A stretch of 9,405 nt of DNA from Nocardioidaceae bacterium (GTDB lineage: Bacteria > Actinomycetota > Actinomycetes > Propionibacteriales > Nocardioidaceae), in assembly GCA_013696015.1 (NCBI GenBank), contig JACCZI010000237.1, forward strand, positions 1-9,405, in the 5' to 3' direction. Position numbers and translations under genes: made by a program. Positions 1 through 7,035 of this stretch are shown here, piece by piece (position 1 is the first letter of the stretch; each line of letters starts with the position of its first letter). The notes beneath the pieces were generated by a model. The model worked only from the letters and a program-made list of their open reading frames with translations. It ran no database searches and was not told where the DNA came from.

Positions 1-29
1 CTCGAGGGCCGCCGCGGGCGCCGGCGCGG

Positions 30-956
30 CTAGGCCGGGTCCGCTCCCGGGAGACCGGACCTGAGTCGTACCTCCTCTGCGCTGGGGAACGACGCTTGCG
101 TTCCGTGGCGTTCGGTGCTCAGCGAACCGCAAACCGTGGCGACCCTGACTGCCTCTGCAGCGTCCGCCCCCATTGCCAGCGCGTAGCTAAAACCGCCGAC
201 GAAGGCATCACCAGCGCCTGTCGTGTCGGTGGGTCGGACGGGCAGGGCAGCGACATGACGCACAGCGTCACCCACCGCAACGGCTGCTCCGTGCTCACCC
301 AACGTCACGACGAGACGTCCTTCGAGCCCAGCGGCTGCGCGGAGAATCGCCGCGTCCTCCGGTGGGGCACCGAAAATCACCTCGAACTCGCTCTCGTTGG
401 GCACGATCCAGTCCGCGAGCGCCAGGACGTCATCGTGGATGGCGCCGGCCGGAGCGGGGTTGAGGACGTTCACAGCACCCCAACGCCGCCCGAACCGAAA
501 GGCTTCGGCGATCGCGTCTTGGGGGACTTCGAGCTGGCACACCACGCAGTCAGCGCCGGGCACGTCCGCCAAGTCGGCGCGTACGGCATCCGGCGTCACG
601 GCCTCATTGGCGCCGGGCACGATGATGATGCGGTTCGCCCCCGACGGTTCGACCCAGATCGGTGCGACCCCGGTGGAGACAGATCCGATCGGGTCTCCGA
701 GCCGGAGCTCGATCCCTTGCTGTGCCAGGTGCTTGCGTGTGAGCTCACCGAAGAGGTCGTCTCCGACTCGGTTGACGAACACCACGTCAGCACCCAGCAC
801 AGCGGCCATGACTGCCTGATTGGCACCCTTTCCCCCGAACCCGAGACGGAACTCGGTTCCGCGTAGCGTCTGCCCCGGACCGGGCAGCACGTCGGCGTAC
901 GTGACGAGATCCATCATCGTCGAACCAACGACGACGATCCGCGGACGCCGGCTCAC
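30..956 (-). CDS. PfkB/ribokinase-family carbohydrate kinase
   Basis: A cytoplasmic ATP-dependent sugar (or nucleoside/polyol) kinase of 308 residues, the usual ribokinase length. Seen: an N-terminal strand followed by GSTMMD with the substrate-side Asp at residue 16; the first PfkB signature GFGGKGANQA at 39-48; a NESE (NxxE) motif at 187-190 linked in this family to Mg/phosphate handling; TLGEHGA at 218-224; and the second PfkB signature DTTGAGDAF at 244-252, with Asp250 as the expected catalytic base. The C-terminal GTQASFP resembles the ribokinase monovalent-cation loop. Overall it is closest to ribokinase, but PfkB members with other substrates (deoxyribose, pseudouridine, other nucleosides, keto-sugars) cannot be excluded. 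The GTG at 956 is chosen because it leaves a normal short N-terminus; no clear Shine-Dalgarno precedes it. It is the last operon gene visible, 28 nt after the amidotransferase-like gene. No terminator is seen in the 29 bases after its stop. Confidence 0.9.
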   Translation of the reverse strand: MSRRPRIVVVGSTMMDLVTYADVLPGPGQTLRGTEFRLGFGGKGANQAVMAAVLGADVVFVNRVGDDLFGELTRKHLAQQGIELRLGDPIGSVSTGVAPIWVEPSGANRIIIVPGANEAVTPDAVRADLADVPGADCVVCQLEVPQDAIAEAFRFGRRWGAVNVLNPAPAGAIHDDVLALADWIVPNESEFEVIFGAPPEDAAILRAAAGLEGRLVVTLGEHGAAVAVGDAVRHVAALPVRPTDTTGAGDAFVGGFSYALAMGADAAEAVRVATVCGSLSTERHGTQASFPSAEEVRLRSGLPGADPA

Positions 957-984
957 GAGGCTGACCGGCCACGGTTCGACCGCA

Positions 985-1749
985 TCAGGCGTCTCGCCCG
1001 GCGAGCCAGCCCAGCAGCTGATCCCAGAAGGCGGCGTAACCGTCCCATGCCATGAAGTCCGGGCTGCCCCAGTGCGGGGAGCAGTCCGAGGCGAACGCTG
1101 CGGACCGACCGCTGCCCCGTTGCCCTACGACGAGGAAGGGGTCGCCTTCCACCGCCAACAACACGCTGACTCCCGGCTTCGCGGTCAGCCTGTTGTAGCC
1201 AAGGAAGTATGGCCACGGCTCCGGCAGTCCGCCCAGGACCGGATGGTCGCTGACCTTGGTCTGCGGATGCACTCCTTCGGGCCTCTCGGCCCGGTCGTCG
1301 TAGCCGTGTATCTCGACCGGAAGACAGTCCTGCACCGGTGTGGCGTGGTACCTGCCCTTGCCTTCGAATCCGGCAAAGGACATGTAACCCCCGATCATGA
1401 GGAATCCACCGCCGGAGCGCACCCACTCATCGATCACCGTGAGGCGGTTGGGTGTCCGTTCACCCCGCACGAACGTGTCGGGGTGCAGCAGGAGGGTGTC
1501 GGCTCCGATGTCGCTGAGGATGACGACGTCGTAACCGTCCAGCTCTGCAACGGACGTGGGGAAGGCCTCGGTCGCGAGATGGTTCGGGATGTGGTCGACG
1601 TCCCAGCCGCGGTCCTGCAGGGCCGCCACGAACTCGTTGCTGCCGACCTCGTACCCGCCCGTGGTGTAAGCGGAGAAGCCTTTCTGGTGGATGCCGTACG
1701 TGAGCCACGTCTCGCCGGCGAGGAGGACGCGGCCGCGGGTTCTGGTCAT
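985..1749 (-). CDS. Glutamine amidotransferase-like protein (COG5426/DUF1355 type)
   Basis: A 254-residue cytoplasmic protein with a flavodoxin-like class I amidotransferase fold. Seen: an early strand-loop GRVLLAGETW (6-15); a TGGYEVGSNEF segment (30-40); the hydrophobic strand YDVVILSDIGA (73-83); the elbow region GGGFLMIGGYMSFAG (113-127); and a C-terminal SDCSPHWGSPDFMAWDGY stretch (221-238) that I recall as characteristic of this family. In true class I amidotransferases the elbow carries a nucleophilic Cys. Here it reads GGYMS, and the only cysteines are 142 and 223, so glutamine hydrolysis is doubtful. A ThuA-like or sugar-related role is possible, but the function is unknown. The ATG at 1749 has GGGAG (1756-1760 on the minus strand) 6 nt upstream, overlapping the stop of the permease gene, so translation is probably coupled. 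The family call is from memory of the motif pattern; the exact role is not claimed. Confidence 0.78.
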   Translation of the reverse strand: MTRTRGRVLLAGETWLTYGIHQKGFSAYTTGGYEVGSNEFVAALQDRGWDVDHIPNHLATEAFPTSVAELDGYDVVILSDIGADTLLLHPDTFVRGERTPNRLTVIDEWVRSGGGFLMIGGYMSFAGFEGKGRYHATPVQDCLPVEIHGYDDRAERPEGVHPQTKVSDHPVLGGLPEPWPYFLGYNRLTAKPGVSVLLAVEGDPFLVVGQRGSGRSAAFASDCSPHWGSPDFMAWDGYAAFWDQLLGWLAGRDA

Positions 1750-1759
1750 GGGAGGCTCC

Positions 1760-2755
1760 CTAGAGTCGGATCCGAGGATCGGCCGCGGCTTGAGCGAGAT
1801 CGACGAGGGTGTTGACGAAGACGTAGCCTGCGCCGACGACGAGTGTCACTCCGGCGATGGCGCGCAGGTCGCCGAACTGGATGGACTGGTTCAAGTAGAG
1901 GCCGATTCCCGGCCAGGCGAAGATGGCCTCCACGATCACCACCCCGCCGAGCAGCAGGCCGAGTTGCAGCCCCGCCATGGTCAGCGGTGCAGACAGGGCG
2001 TTGCGCAACGCGTGCTTCCAGAGGACAGCACGAGGTGTCAGACCTTTGGCATGCAGCGTGCGAATGTAGTCGGCTCGGTAGACCTCGATGAGGGACGACC
2101 TGAGCACCCGACCGATCGCCACGGCCGGAACCAAGGCGAGTGCCGTCGCTGGCAGGATCAGATGACGGAGGGCATCGACGAAGACGTCGAGACGGACGTG
2201 CAGCAACGAGTCCACGAGCAGCAGGCCGGTCGGACCTTCCGGGGCCGAGTCGAGGTTGGTGCGCCCCGACAGCGGGAGCCACGAGAGCTTGAAGTAGAAG
2301 ACGTAGATCAGGATCAACGCCAGCAGGAACGACGGCACCGAGGCGCCACCGACGAACAGGACCCGGGCCGGAGCGGCGAAGCGCGAGGACACCACCGCCA
2401 GGATCCCTATCAGCAGGCCGCCCGCCCCGGCCAGCAGGATGCTGAATCCTGCGAGCTCGATGGTGGCCGGTAAGAAGGCACCGATGTCGTCACGAACATC
2501 CCGTCCGGTGCGCAGCGACTCACCGAAGCTGCCCTGGACAGCCTGACCGAGGTAGCCGACGTACTGAGTGGGTAACGGCTTGTCGAGCCCCAGGCGCTCA
2601 CGCTCCTGGGCGACTACCTCGTCCGAGGCGTTCAAGCCGACACTCGCCCGAACCGGGTCGCCCGGCACGGCAGTCTGCAGCACGAAGACCGCCGTGACGA
2701 GCGCCACGAGTACGCCCAGAGCTCCTAGGGCCCGAACCGCAAGGAAACGAAGCAT
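1760..2755 (-). CDS. ABC transporter permease, DppB/OppB type
   Basis: An integral membrane subunit of a peptide/nickel/opine-class ABC importer, 331 residues, standard for DppB. Seen: an N-terminal membrane helix at about 5-27 followed by PGDP (31-34); the periplasmic-side GSFGESLRTGRDV (75-87); further membrane segments at about 99-122, 133-157, 199-217, 259-280 and 298-320; the cytoplasmic EAA coupling loop around 228-252 with the AKGL core (236-239) and HALRNA; WPGIG at 281-285; and the C-terminal DPRIRL. These are hallmarks of BPD_transp_1 permeases of the DppB half. It pairs with the DppC-type permease encoded upstream and takes energy from the fused ATPase. The ATG at 2755 follows AGGAG (2761-2765, minus) by 5 nt, and that ribosome binding site overlaps the stop of the solute-binding protein gene. 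Unusually, it lies downstream of the binding-protein gene rather than next to the other permease. Confidence 0.95.
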   Translation of the reverse strand: MLRFLAVRALGALGVLVALVTAVFVLQTAVPGDPVRASVGLNASDEVVAQERERLGLDKPLPTQYVGYLGQAVQGSFGESLRTGRDVRDDIGAFLPATIELAGFSILLAGAGGLLIGILAVVSSRFAAPARVLFVGGASVPSFLLALILIYVFYFKLSWLPLSGRTNLDSAPEGPTGLLLVDSLLHVRLDVFVDALRHLILPATALALVPAVAIGRVLRSSLIEVYRADYIRTLHAKGLTPRAVLWKHALRNALSAPLTMAGLQLGLLLGGVVIVEAIFAWPGIGLYLNQSIQFGDLRAIAGVTLVVGAGYVFVNTLVDLAQAAADPRIRL

Positions 2756-2763
2756 CGCTGCTC

Positions 2764-4341
2764 CTAGCGGCTCAGTGCGGCGACGTCAACCGTCCACGGG
2801 TACGCGGGAACGTGTTGCAGATCGGTCAGGTCGGCGCGAGCGACAACAACATCACTGACGTAGGCGATCGGGACGACCGACCAGTCATCGGTCGCCAGCT
2901 CGCCCGCCGCAGCGTACGCATCCGCAGCAGCCTCGGTGTCGACGGCGGCCAGCCCGCGGTCCAGCGCGGCATCCACCTCCGGGTTGGAGTAGTTGAAGAA
3001 GTTGAGCGGGCCTTCGGTGTACCAGACGATGCGTCCCCACGTATCGGGGTGCGCGCCGTCCGGAGCCGGTGTGGACACGTAGATGTCAGCGGCGTTCGCG
3101 ACGTCCTCGCGGTAGCCGAAGACCTCTGCGAGCTGCGCCTGCCGGGGCAGCCCCTCGACTCCCACAGCCGCCAGACGTTGGCGCATCAGGTCGGCGAGCC
3201 GGCGCTGGACCCCGCTGGAGTCTGGGGTGTAGACGATGTCGAGACTGATGTCCTGCTCCGACAAGGCGTCCTGAGCGGCTGCGTCGCCGGCCGAGTAGTC
3301 CACGGTCGCCAGCGACGGGTCGAGAAGACCGGTGGGGTAGGCGTTCGTGGGGACCTCGGCTGTGTCGCCATAGACCTCCGCTACCAGGCCCGGGATGTCG
3401 ATGGCCCGCATCAGCGCCTCTCGGGTGGCGACATCGGTGAGCGCCCCCTTGTTCTGGTTGAGGTACAGAGACGTCGTACCGAGCGAGGGGAACTCGTCGA
3501 TGGTGAGGTCCTCGTTGCCCTCGACGGTCGAGAGGTTCGACAACGGGAACCCGTGCGGTATCACATCCAGGTCACCGCTCTCCAGCGCCAGGATCTGGCT
3601 GGAGACGTCGGGTGTGACCGCGATCTCCACCGTCGAGAAGTACGGCTCCTCGCCCCAGTAGTTGTCGTTTCGCGTCAGCGTGTACCCGGTCCCGCGGGTG
3701 AACTCCTCGATCACGTAGGGGCCACTTCCCGCTGAGCTCGTCTCGAGGAACGTCTGAGCGAGGTCATCAGCATTCTCGGTCAGGGTGGCCGGGTTGACCG
3801 CCTTGGGGCTCCACGCCGAGGCCAGGTAGTGCAGGAACGCGGCATCCGGTGCCTTCAGGTTCACGACGAAAGTCTGCGGGTCGGGAGTCTCGTAGCTGTC
3901 GACCCCGGCGAGCATGTACGACGGACCCTGCTCAACGGCGGTGCGCCGCTCGAAGCTGGCCTGGATGGCCTCGCTGTCGAGCGGTGACCCGTCGGCGAAG
4001 GTCAGGCCGTCGCGCAGGGTGAACGTAAAGGTGAGCCCGTCGTCGGACACCTCCCAGGACTCTGCGAGGTCACCCTCGAACTCGGTGCTGCCGTCGGCGT
4101 ATCGCAGCAGCCCTTCGTAGACCGATTGCATGACGGCGAGCCCTTCGATGTCGTAGAACACATCGGGGTCGGCAGTGGTCATGTCGGCGAAGAAGGCCAG
4201 CTCGAGCGTGTCATCAACCGCCACGGGTTGGTCCGTCGTCTGCTCACCTCCGCCGCAGGCCGCTAGGAAGAGCGCGACGGCGAACGAGACGACGACGCTG
4301 GATCGTACTTTGCTGGGCACGAGGCCTCCTTGGGTGGGCAT
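2764..4341 (-). CDS. ABC transporter solute-binding lipoprotein, family 5 (peptide/nickel type)
   Basis: The extracytoplasmic receptor of the importer, about 525 residues, normal for SBP family 5. Seen: a lipoprotein signal peptide with basic residues near 11-13, a hydrophobic core, and lipobox LAAC with the modified Cys at 29, followed by a GGG linker; then the family core around 91-126, including ESWEVSDDGLTF and TLRDGLTFADG; and a C-terminal WSVVPIAYVSDVVV segment. It would be lipid-anchored outside the membrane and deliver ligand to the two permeases. Family 5 proteins bind di- and oligopeptides, but also nickel, opines, sugars and other compounds, so the ligand is open. Start: ATG 4341 has GGAG 5 nt upstream and begins one base after the permease stop. 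GTG 4320 is a serious alternative, with a full AGGAGG 4 nt upstream, giving 518 residues and a shorter signal peptide. An open frame extends further upstream to 4512, but only as overlap inside the permease gene. Confidence 0.94.
   Translation of the reverse strand: MPTQGGLVPSKVRSSVVVSFAVALFLAACGGGEQTTDQPVAVDDTLELAFFADMTTADPDVFYDIEGLAVMQSVYEGLLRYADGSTEFEGDLAESWEVSDDGLTFTFTLRDGLTFADGSPLDSEAIQASFERRTAVEQGPSYMLAGVDSYETPDPQTFVVNLKAPDAAFLHYLASAWSPKAVNPATLTENADDLAQTFLETSSAGSGPYVIEEFTRGTGYTLTRNDNYWGEEPYFSTVEIAVTPDVSSQILALESGDLDVIPHGFPLSNLSTVEGNEDLTIDEFPSLGTTSLYLNQNKGALTDVATREALMRAIDIPGLVAEVYGDTAEVPTNAYPTGLLDPSLATVDYSAGDAAAQDALSEQDISLDIVYTPDSSGVQRRLADLMRQRLAAVGVEGLPRQAQLAEVFGYREDVANAADIYVSTPAPDGAHPDTWGRIVWYTEGPLNFFNYSNPEVDAALDRGLAAVDTEAAADAYAAAGELATDDWSVVPIAYVSDVVVARADLTDLQHVPAYPWTVDVAALSR
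4321..4330 (-). promoter_or_regulatory. Consensus ribosome binding site before the alternative GTG start of the binding protein
   Basis: On the minus strand the bases read AGGAGGCCTC and run directly into GTG at 4320. The full AGGAGG lies 4 nt from that GTG, slightly closer than ideal. It falls within codons 5-7 of the longer reading that begins at ATG 4341, which has its own GGAG (4347-4350). The sequence therefore supports two possible starts 21 nt apart, both keeping the lipoprotein signal intact. Confidence 0.5.
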
Positions 4342-4342
4342 G

Positions 4343-5212
4343 TCAACTCCGGTCGAACAGGTCACGAACGCCGTCGCCGGCGAGATTCGCGGCGACGGCA
4401 AGGATGAAGACGGCGCATCCCGGCGCCAACGGGATCCATGGGCTGGCGAACAGGTAGTCCGCACCGCGAGCGGCCATCGCGCCGAGCTCCGGCGCTGGTG
4501 GCGGTGCGCCAAGCCCGATGAACGACAGGCCGGCCAGGGTCAGCACCAGGATCTGGATGTCCAGGCTGGCGGTGACGATTACCGGCGGCAAGGCGCCGGG
4601 GAGCAGATGGCGGAGCACCAGCCGGGGTGCGGACACACCGCTCAGCCGGGCCGCGTCGACGTGGGGTCTGGCAGCGAGCGCTCGAACCTCGCCTCGTACC
4701 AGGCGGGCGTACCACGGCCACCAGACCACCGCGATGCCGATCACGGTGTTGCGCAGGCTGGCACCGAGCGTGGCCGCCACCGCGATGGCGAGCACGGGCC
4801 CCGGTAGCGCGAGGAAGGTGTCTGTCAGGCGCATCAGCAGCGCGTCCACCCATCCGCCACGTGCCCCGGCGACCAGGCCGATCGCCCCACCGATGACGAT
4901 GGCCGACGCGATCACCGCTGCCGCACTGAGCCAGCTGGTGCGCAGCCCGAAGATCACCCGCGAGAAGACGTCCTGCCCCACGTCGTCGGTGCCGAGCACG
5001 TGTTGCAACGAGGGGGCCTGGAAGGGTGGCGCAACCGGGATCACCGGGTCCACGACGAACCACGGCGCCACCAGCGATGTCGAAAGGAGCAGCAGGAGTA
5101 CGACCAGGCCGACACGTTCCAGCGCACCGATGTCGCGGATTCGAGATGCCTGGCCCCTCCGGGTCACAGCCTCGGTTCCGGAGCCGAGGCTGACCACGCC
5201 CCTCACCGGCAT
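4343..5212 (-). CDS. ABC transporter permease, DppC/OppC type
   Basis: The second membrane subunit of the importer, 289 residues, typical for DppC. Seen: a hydrophilic N-terminus, then a first membrane helix at about 33-53; the DppC-specific motif HVLGTDDVGQDVFSR at 71-85; membrane helices at about 93-117, 131-151, 153-168, 209-234 and 258-279; an EAA-type coupling loop at 168-206 with DAARLSGVSAPR and HLLPG; and the closing NLAGDGVRDLFD. The ATG at 5212 is chosen over the much longer open frame (to 5671) because GGAGG lies 7 nt upstream (5220-5224, minus) and the extra 153 residues would only be the out-of-frame reading of the ATPase gene. It overlaps the end of the ATPase gene by 10 nt, so translation is probably coupled. 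A GTG at 5206 that overlaps the ATPase stop is a weaker alternative. Confidence 0.95.
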   Translation of the reverse strand: MPVRGVVSLGSGTEAVTRRGQASRIRDIGALERVGLVVLLLLLSTSLVAPWFVVDPVIPVAPPFQAPSLQHVLGTDDVGQDVFSRVIFGLRTSWLSAAAVIASAIVIGGAIGLVAGARGGWVDALLMRLTDTFLALPGPVLAIAVAATLGASLRNTVIGIAVVWWPWYARLVRGEVRALAARPHVDAARLSGVSAPRLVLRHLLPGALPPVIVTASLDIQILVLTLAGLSFIGLGAPPPAPELGAMAARGADYLFASPWIPLAPGCAVFILAVAANLAGDGVRDLFDRS

Positions 5213-7017
5213 GTCGCCACCTCCGGAACGGAGGCGAGCAGCGACTGCGTGTACGGGTTCGACGGCTGACCGATGACGGTGTCGGAGGCGCCGACCTCGA
5301 CGATTCGGCCACGTGTCATCACGATGATCCGATCGGCGACCAGCCGGGCGGCGGCGAGGTCGTGGGTCACGAACACCATGGCGAATCCGAGCTCCCGGCG
5401 CAGGCGGCCGAGCAGGTTGAGAACGGTGGCGGCGAGAGAGGCGTCCAGGGCGGAGATCGGCTCGTCGCACAGCAGCAGGTCGGGTGGCTCGATGACCGCC
5501 CGGGCCAGTGCGGCTCGCTGTCGCTGCCCGCCGGAGAGCTGCTGTGCCCGTACCCGGGCGACCTCGGCTGGCAAACCGAGCCGCTCGAGAGCCTGGGACA
5601 CCCGCTCCCGCCGCATCGCGGTCGGGAGATGCGGCACTCGCTCCTCGAGGTGTTGGCCGACGGTCAGCCACGGCGTGAATGAGGATCCGGCGTCCTGGAA
5701 CACCATCTGCGGCCGACGGCCGCGACCTCCCAGGGTCACGCTGCCTGACGTGGGCTCCTGCAAGCCGGCAATGGCACGGAGCAGCGTCGTCTTGCCGCTT
5801 CCGCTCTCGCCGACCAGGGCGACAGCCTCACCGGCTGCCACGGAAAGGTCGACCTCGCTGAGCGCGTCGAACGGTTTGCTGCGGCGCAGCCCACGCCGGC
5901 CCGGGAAGTGGACACTGAGCTGGCGGACGCTGACGCCGCCCTCGTTGGACGCCGTCGTGGTTGTGCCCCAGGGACCCGCAACGGCCGACAGCCTCCGGGC
6001 GACCTCTTGTCCGGCTTCGAAGTGACATGCGGCCAGGCCGTCGTGCTGCGACACCGCTGCAAGCGCCGGACGCTGCTCTCGGCACAGGGCAGTGGCGGCG
6101 GGGCATCGAGGGGCGAAGTTGCACCCCCGGATGTCGCTGGACGGATGGACGGGTTCACCGGCGATGATCGGCAGCTGGGAGTGACGGTCCGCGTCCAGCC
6201 CGATGCGTGAGGCCATCAGAGCGGCGGTGTACGGGTGCGCCGGATGGTCGAGGACGGGCCGTACCGCACCGATCTCGGATATCAAGCCGCCGTACAAGAC
6301 GCAGATCCGGTCGGCGACGGTCGAGGCCACCCCGAGGTCATGAGTGACCAGGAGGATGGCGCAGCCGAACTCGTCACGCATCTGCCGGAACAGCGTCAGC
6401 ACCTGCGCCTGAACCGTCACGTCCAGCGCCGTGGTCGGCTCGTCGGCGATGACGAGCCTGGGTCTGGCAGCGAGCGCGATCGCGAGCATCACCCGTTGAC
6501 GCAGACCCCCTGACAGCTCATGAGGGAAGTCGCGCAGTCGCCGCTGGGCATCGGGGATGCCCACCGCGTCCAGCAGGTGCAGCACGGCCGCGGTGCTTCC
6601 GGCTACTTCATGGACCTGCCGACCGATGCGCATCGTGGGGTCGAGGGAGGTCATGGGGTCCTGGAAGACCGCTCCCAGCGAGCGTCGTCGGAGCCTGCGA
6701 CGGGTGGCTTCGTCGGCGCCGTTGACCTCGACACCGTCGACCGTCACGGTGCCTTCGATCTGCGCCGTCTTGGGCAGCAACCCCAGTGTCGAAAGACCCA
6801 GCACCGTCTTACCGGATCCAGACTCCCCGACCAGCCCGACGATCTCACCTGGCGTGATCGCCAGGTCCACCCCGCGCAAGGCCCGCAGCTCGCGACCTTC
6901 GCGGGTGAACGTCACGCGGAGTCCCGCGATGGTCGCGACGGTCCGAGACCGTGACGACTTCCCTGATGACGAAGCTCCCGGGGGAGGCGTCATAGGGGGC
7001 GGCGAGACTCCGACCAT
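5203..7017 (-). CDS. Fused double ATPase of a dipeptide/oligopeptide ABC transporter (DppD-DppF-like)
   Basis: A cytoplasmic energy subunit of 604 residues carrying two complete ATP-binding domains, so one chain does the work of DppD plus DppF. Domain 1: Walker A GESGSGKT 64-71, Q-loop Gln119, signature LSGGL 168-172, Walker B with Glu193, switch His226. It is followed by the oligopeptide-transporter C-terminal extension with four cysteines at 299, 305, 312 and 331, a pattern associated with an iron-sulfur site in DppD-type ATPases. Domain 2: Walker A 403-410, Q-loop Gln441, signature LSGGQ 494-498, Walker B with Glu519, His552. Domain 2 ends soon after NPYTQSLLASVP and has no such extension. 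All catalytic motifs are intact in both halves. The start is uncertain: ATG 7017 lacks a good Shine-Dalgarno and gives a Pro/Ser-rich leader of about 27 residues; ATG 6993 is an alternative. The gene begins 6 nt after the hydrolase stop, in the same reading frame. Confidence 0.95.
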   Translation of the reverse strand: MVGVSPPPMTPPPGASSSGKSSRSRTVATIAGLRVTFTREGRELRALRGVDLAITPGEIVGLVGESGSGKTVLGLSTLGLLPKTAQIEGTVTVDGVEVNGADEATRRRLRRRSLGAVFQDPMTSLDPTMRIGRQVHEVAGSTAAVLHLLDAVGIPDAQRRLRDFPHELSGGLRQRVMLAIALAARPRLVIADEPTTALDVTVQAQVLTLFRQMRDEFGCAILLVTHDLGVASTVADRICVLYGGLISEIGAVRPVLDHPAHPYTAALMASRIGLDADRHSQLPIIAGEPVHPSSDIRGCNFAPRCPAATALCREQRPALAAVSQHDGLAACHFEAGQEVARRLSAVAGPWGTTTTASNEGGVSVRQLSVHFPGRRGLRRSKPFDALSEVDLSVAAGEAVALVGESGSGKTTLLRAIAGLQEPTSGSVTLGGRGRRPQMVFQDAGSSFTPWLTVGQHLEERVPHLPTAMRRERVSQALERLGLPAEVARVRAQQLSGGQRQRAALARAVIEPPDLLLCDEPISALDASLAATVLNLLGRLRRELGFAMVFVTHDLAAARLVADRIIVMTRGRIVEVGASDTVIGQPSNPYTQSLLASVPEVATCR

Positions 7018-7035
7018 GACGAGTCAGACCATGAC
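7006..7035 (-). repeat. 15-bp tandem duplication at the hydrolase/ATPase junction
   Basis: On the minus strand two adjacent 15-base units read GTCATGGTCTGACTC and then GTCATGGTCGGAGTC, 13 of 15 bases identical. The length is a multiple of three, so both units are read in the same frame: the first codes Val-Met-Val-stop, the second Val-Met-Val-Gly-Val. The first supplies the stop codon (7024-7026) of the isochorismatase-family gene and the second supplies the ATG (7017) of the ATPase gene. It looks like a small duplication, though a 30-base similarity could also arise by chance. Confidence 0.6.

Noticed and set aside
1..6. CTCGAG at the very first bases, a possible cloning junction
   Set aside because: A single restriction-site word at the edge is no evidence of a construct; it is plausible as ordinary GC-rich sequence or a coincidence of where the window was cut.
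18..27. GC palindrome GCGCCGGCGC just after the kinase stop as a terminator
   Set aside because: It is short, has no loop and no following T-run; such self-complementary words are frequent in DNA this GC-rich. The window ends too soon to judge termination.
957..984. Promoter or attenuator between the amidotransferase-like gene and the kinase
   Set aside because: At 28 nt this is the longest gap in the operon, but it shows only a four-pair stem (CGGT/ACCG) and no -10 or -35 pattern.
1749..1760. Hairpin GGGAGCCTCCC hiding the ribosome site of the amidotransferase-like gene
   Set aside because: The symmetric word leaves room for only a three-pair stem with a five-base loop, too weak to propose regulation.
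820..1815. Long plus-strand open frame (331 codons) opposite the kinase and amidotransferase-like genes
   Set aside because: Its translation is low-complexity, rich in Arg/Gly/Val/Asp, and shows no family motifs; the minus-strand proteins have clear motifs. It is a mirror of high GC third positions. The same holds for the plus-strand frames at 96-866, 1691-2473, 2812-3735, 4175-4807, 4518-5276, 5273-6025, 6557-7216, 7162-7875 and 8325-9068.
4342..4512. N-terminal extension of the binding protein
   Set aside because: It would put 57 non-signal-like residues before a classic lipoprotein signal peptide and lies inside the permease gene.
5213..5671. 153-residue N-terminal extension of the DppC-type permease
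   Set aside because: The extension is only the alternate frame of the ATPase gene, Arg/Pro-rich with no membrane segments. A good ribosome site precedes ATG 5212, and the remaining 289 residues are the normal length.
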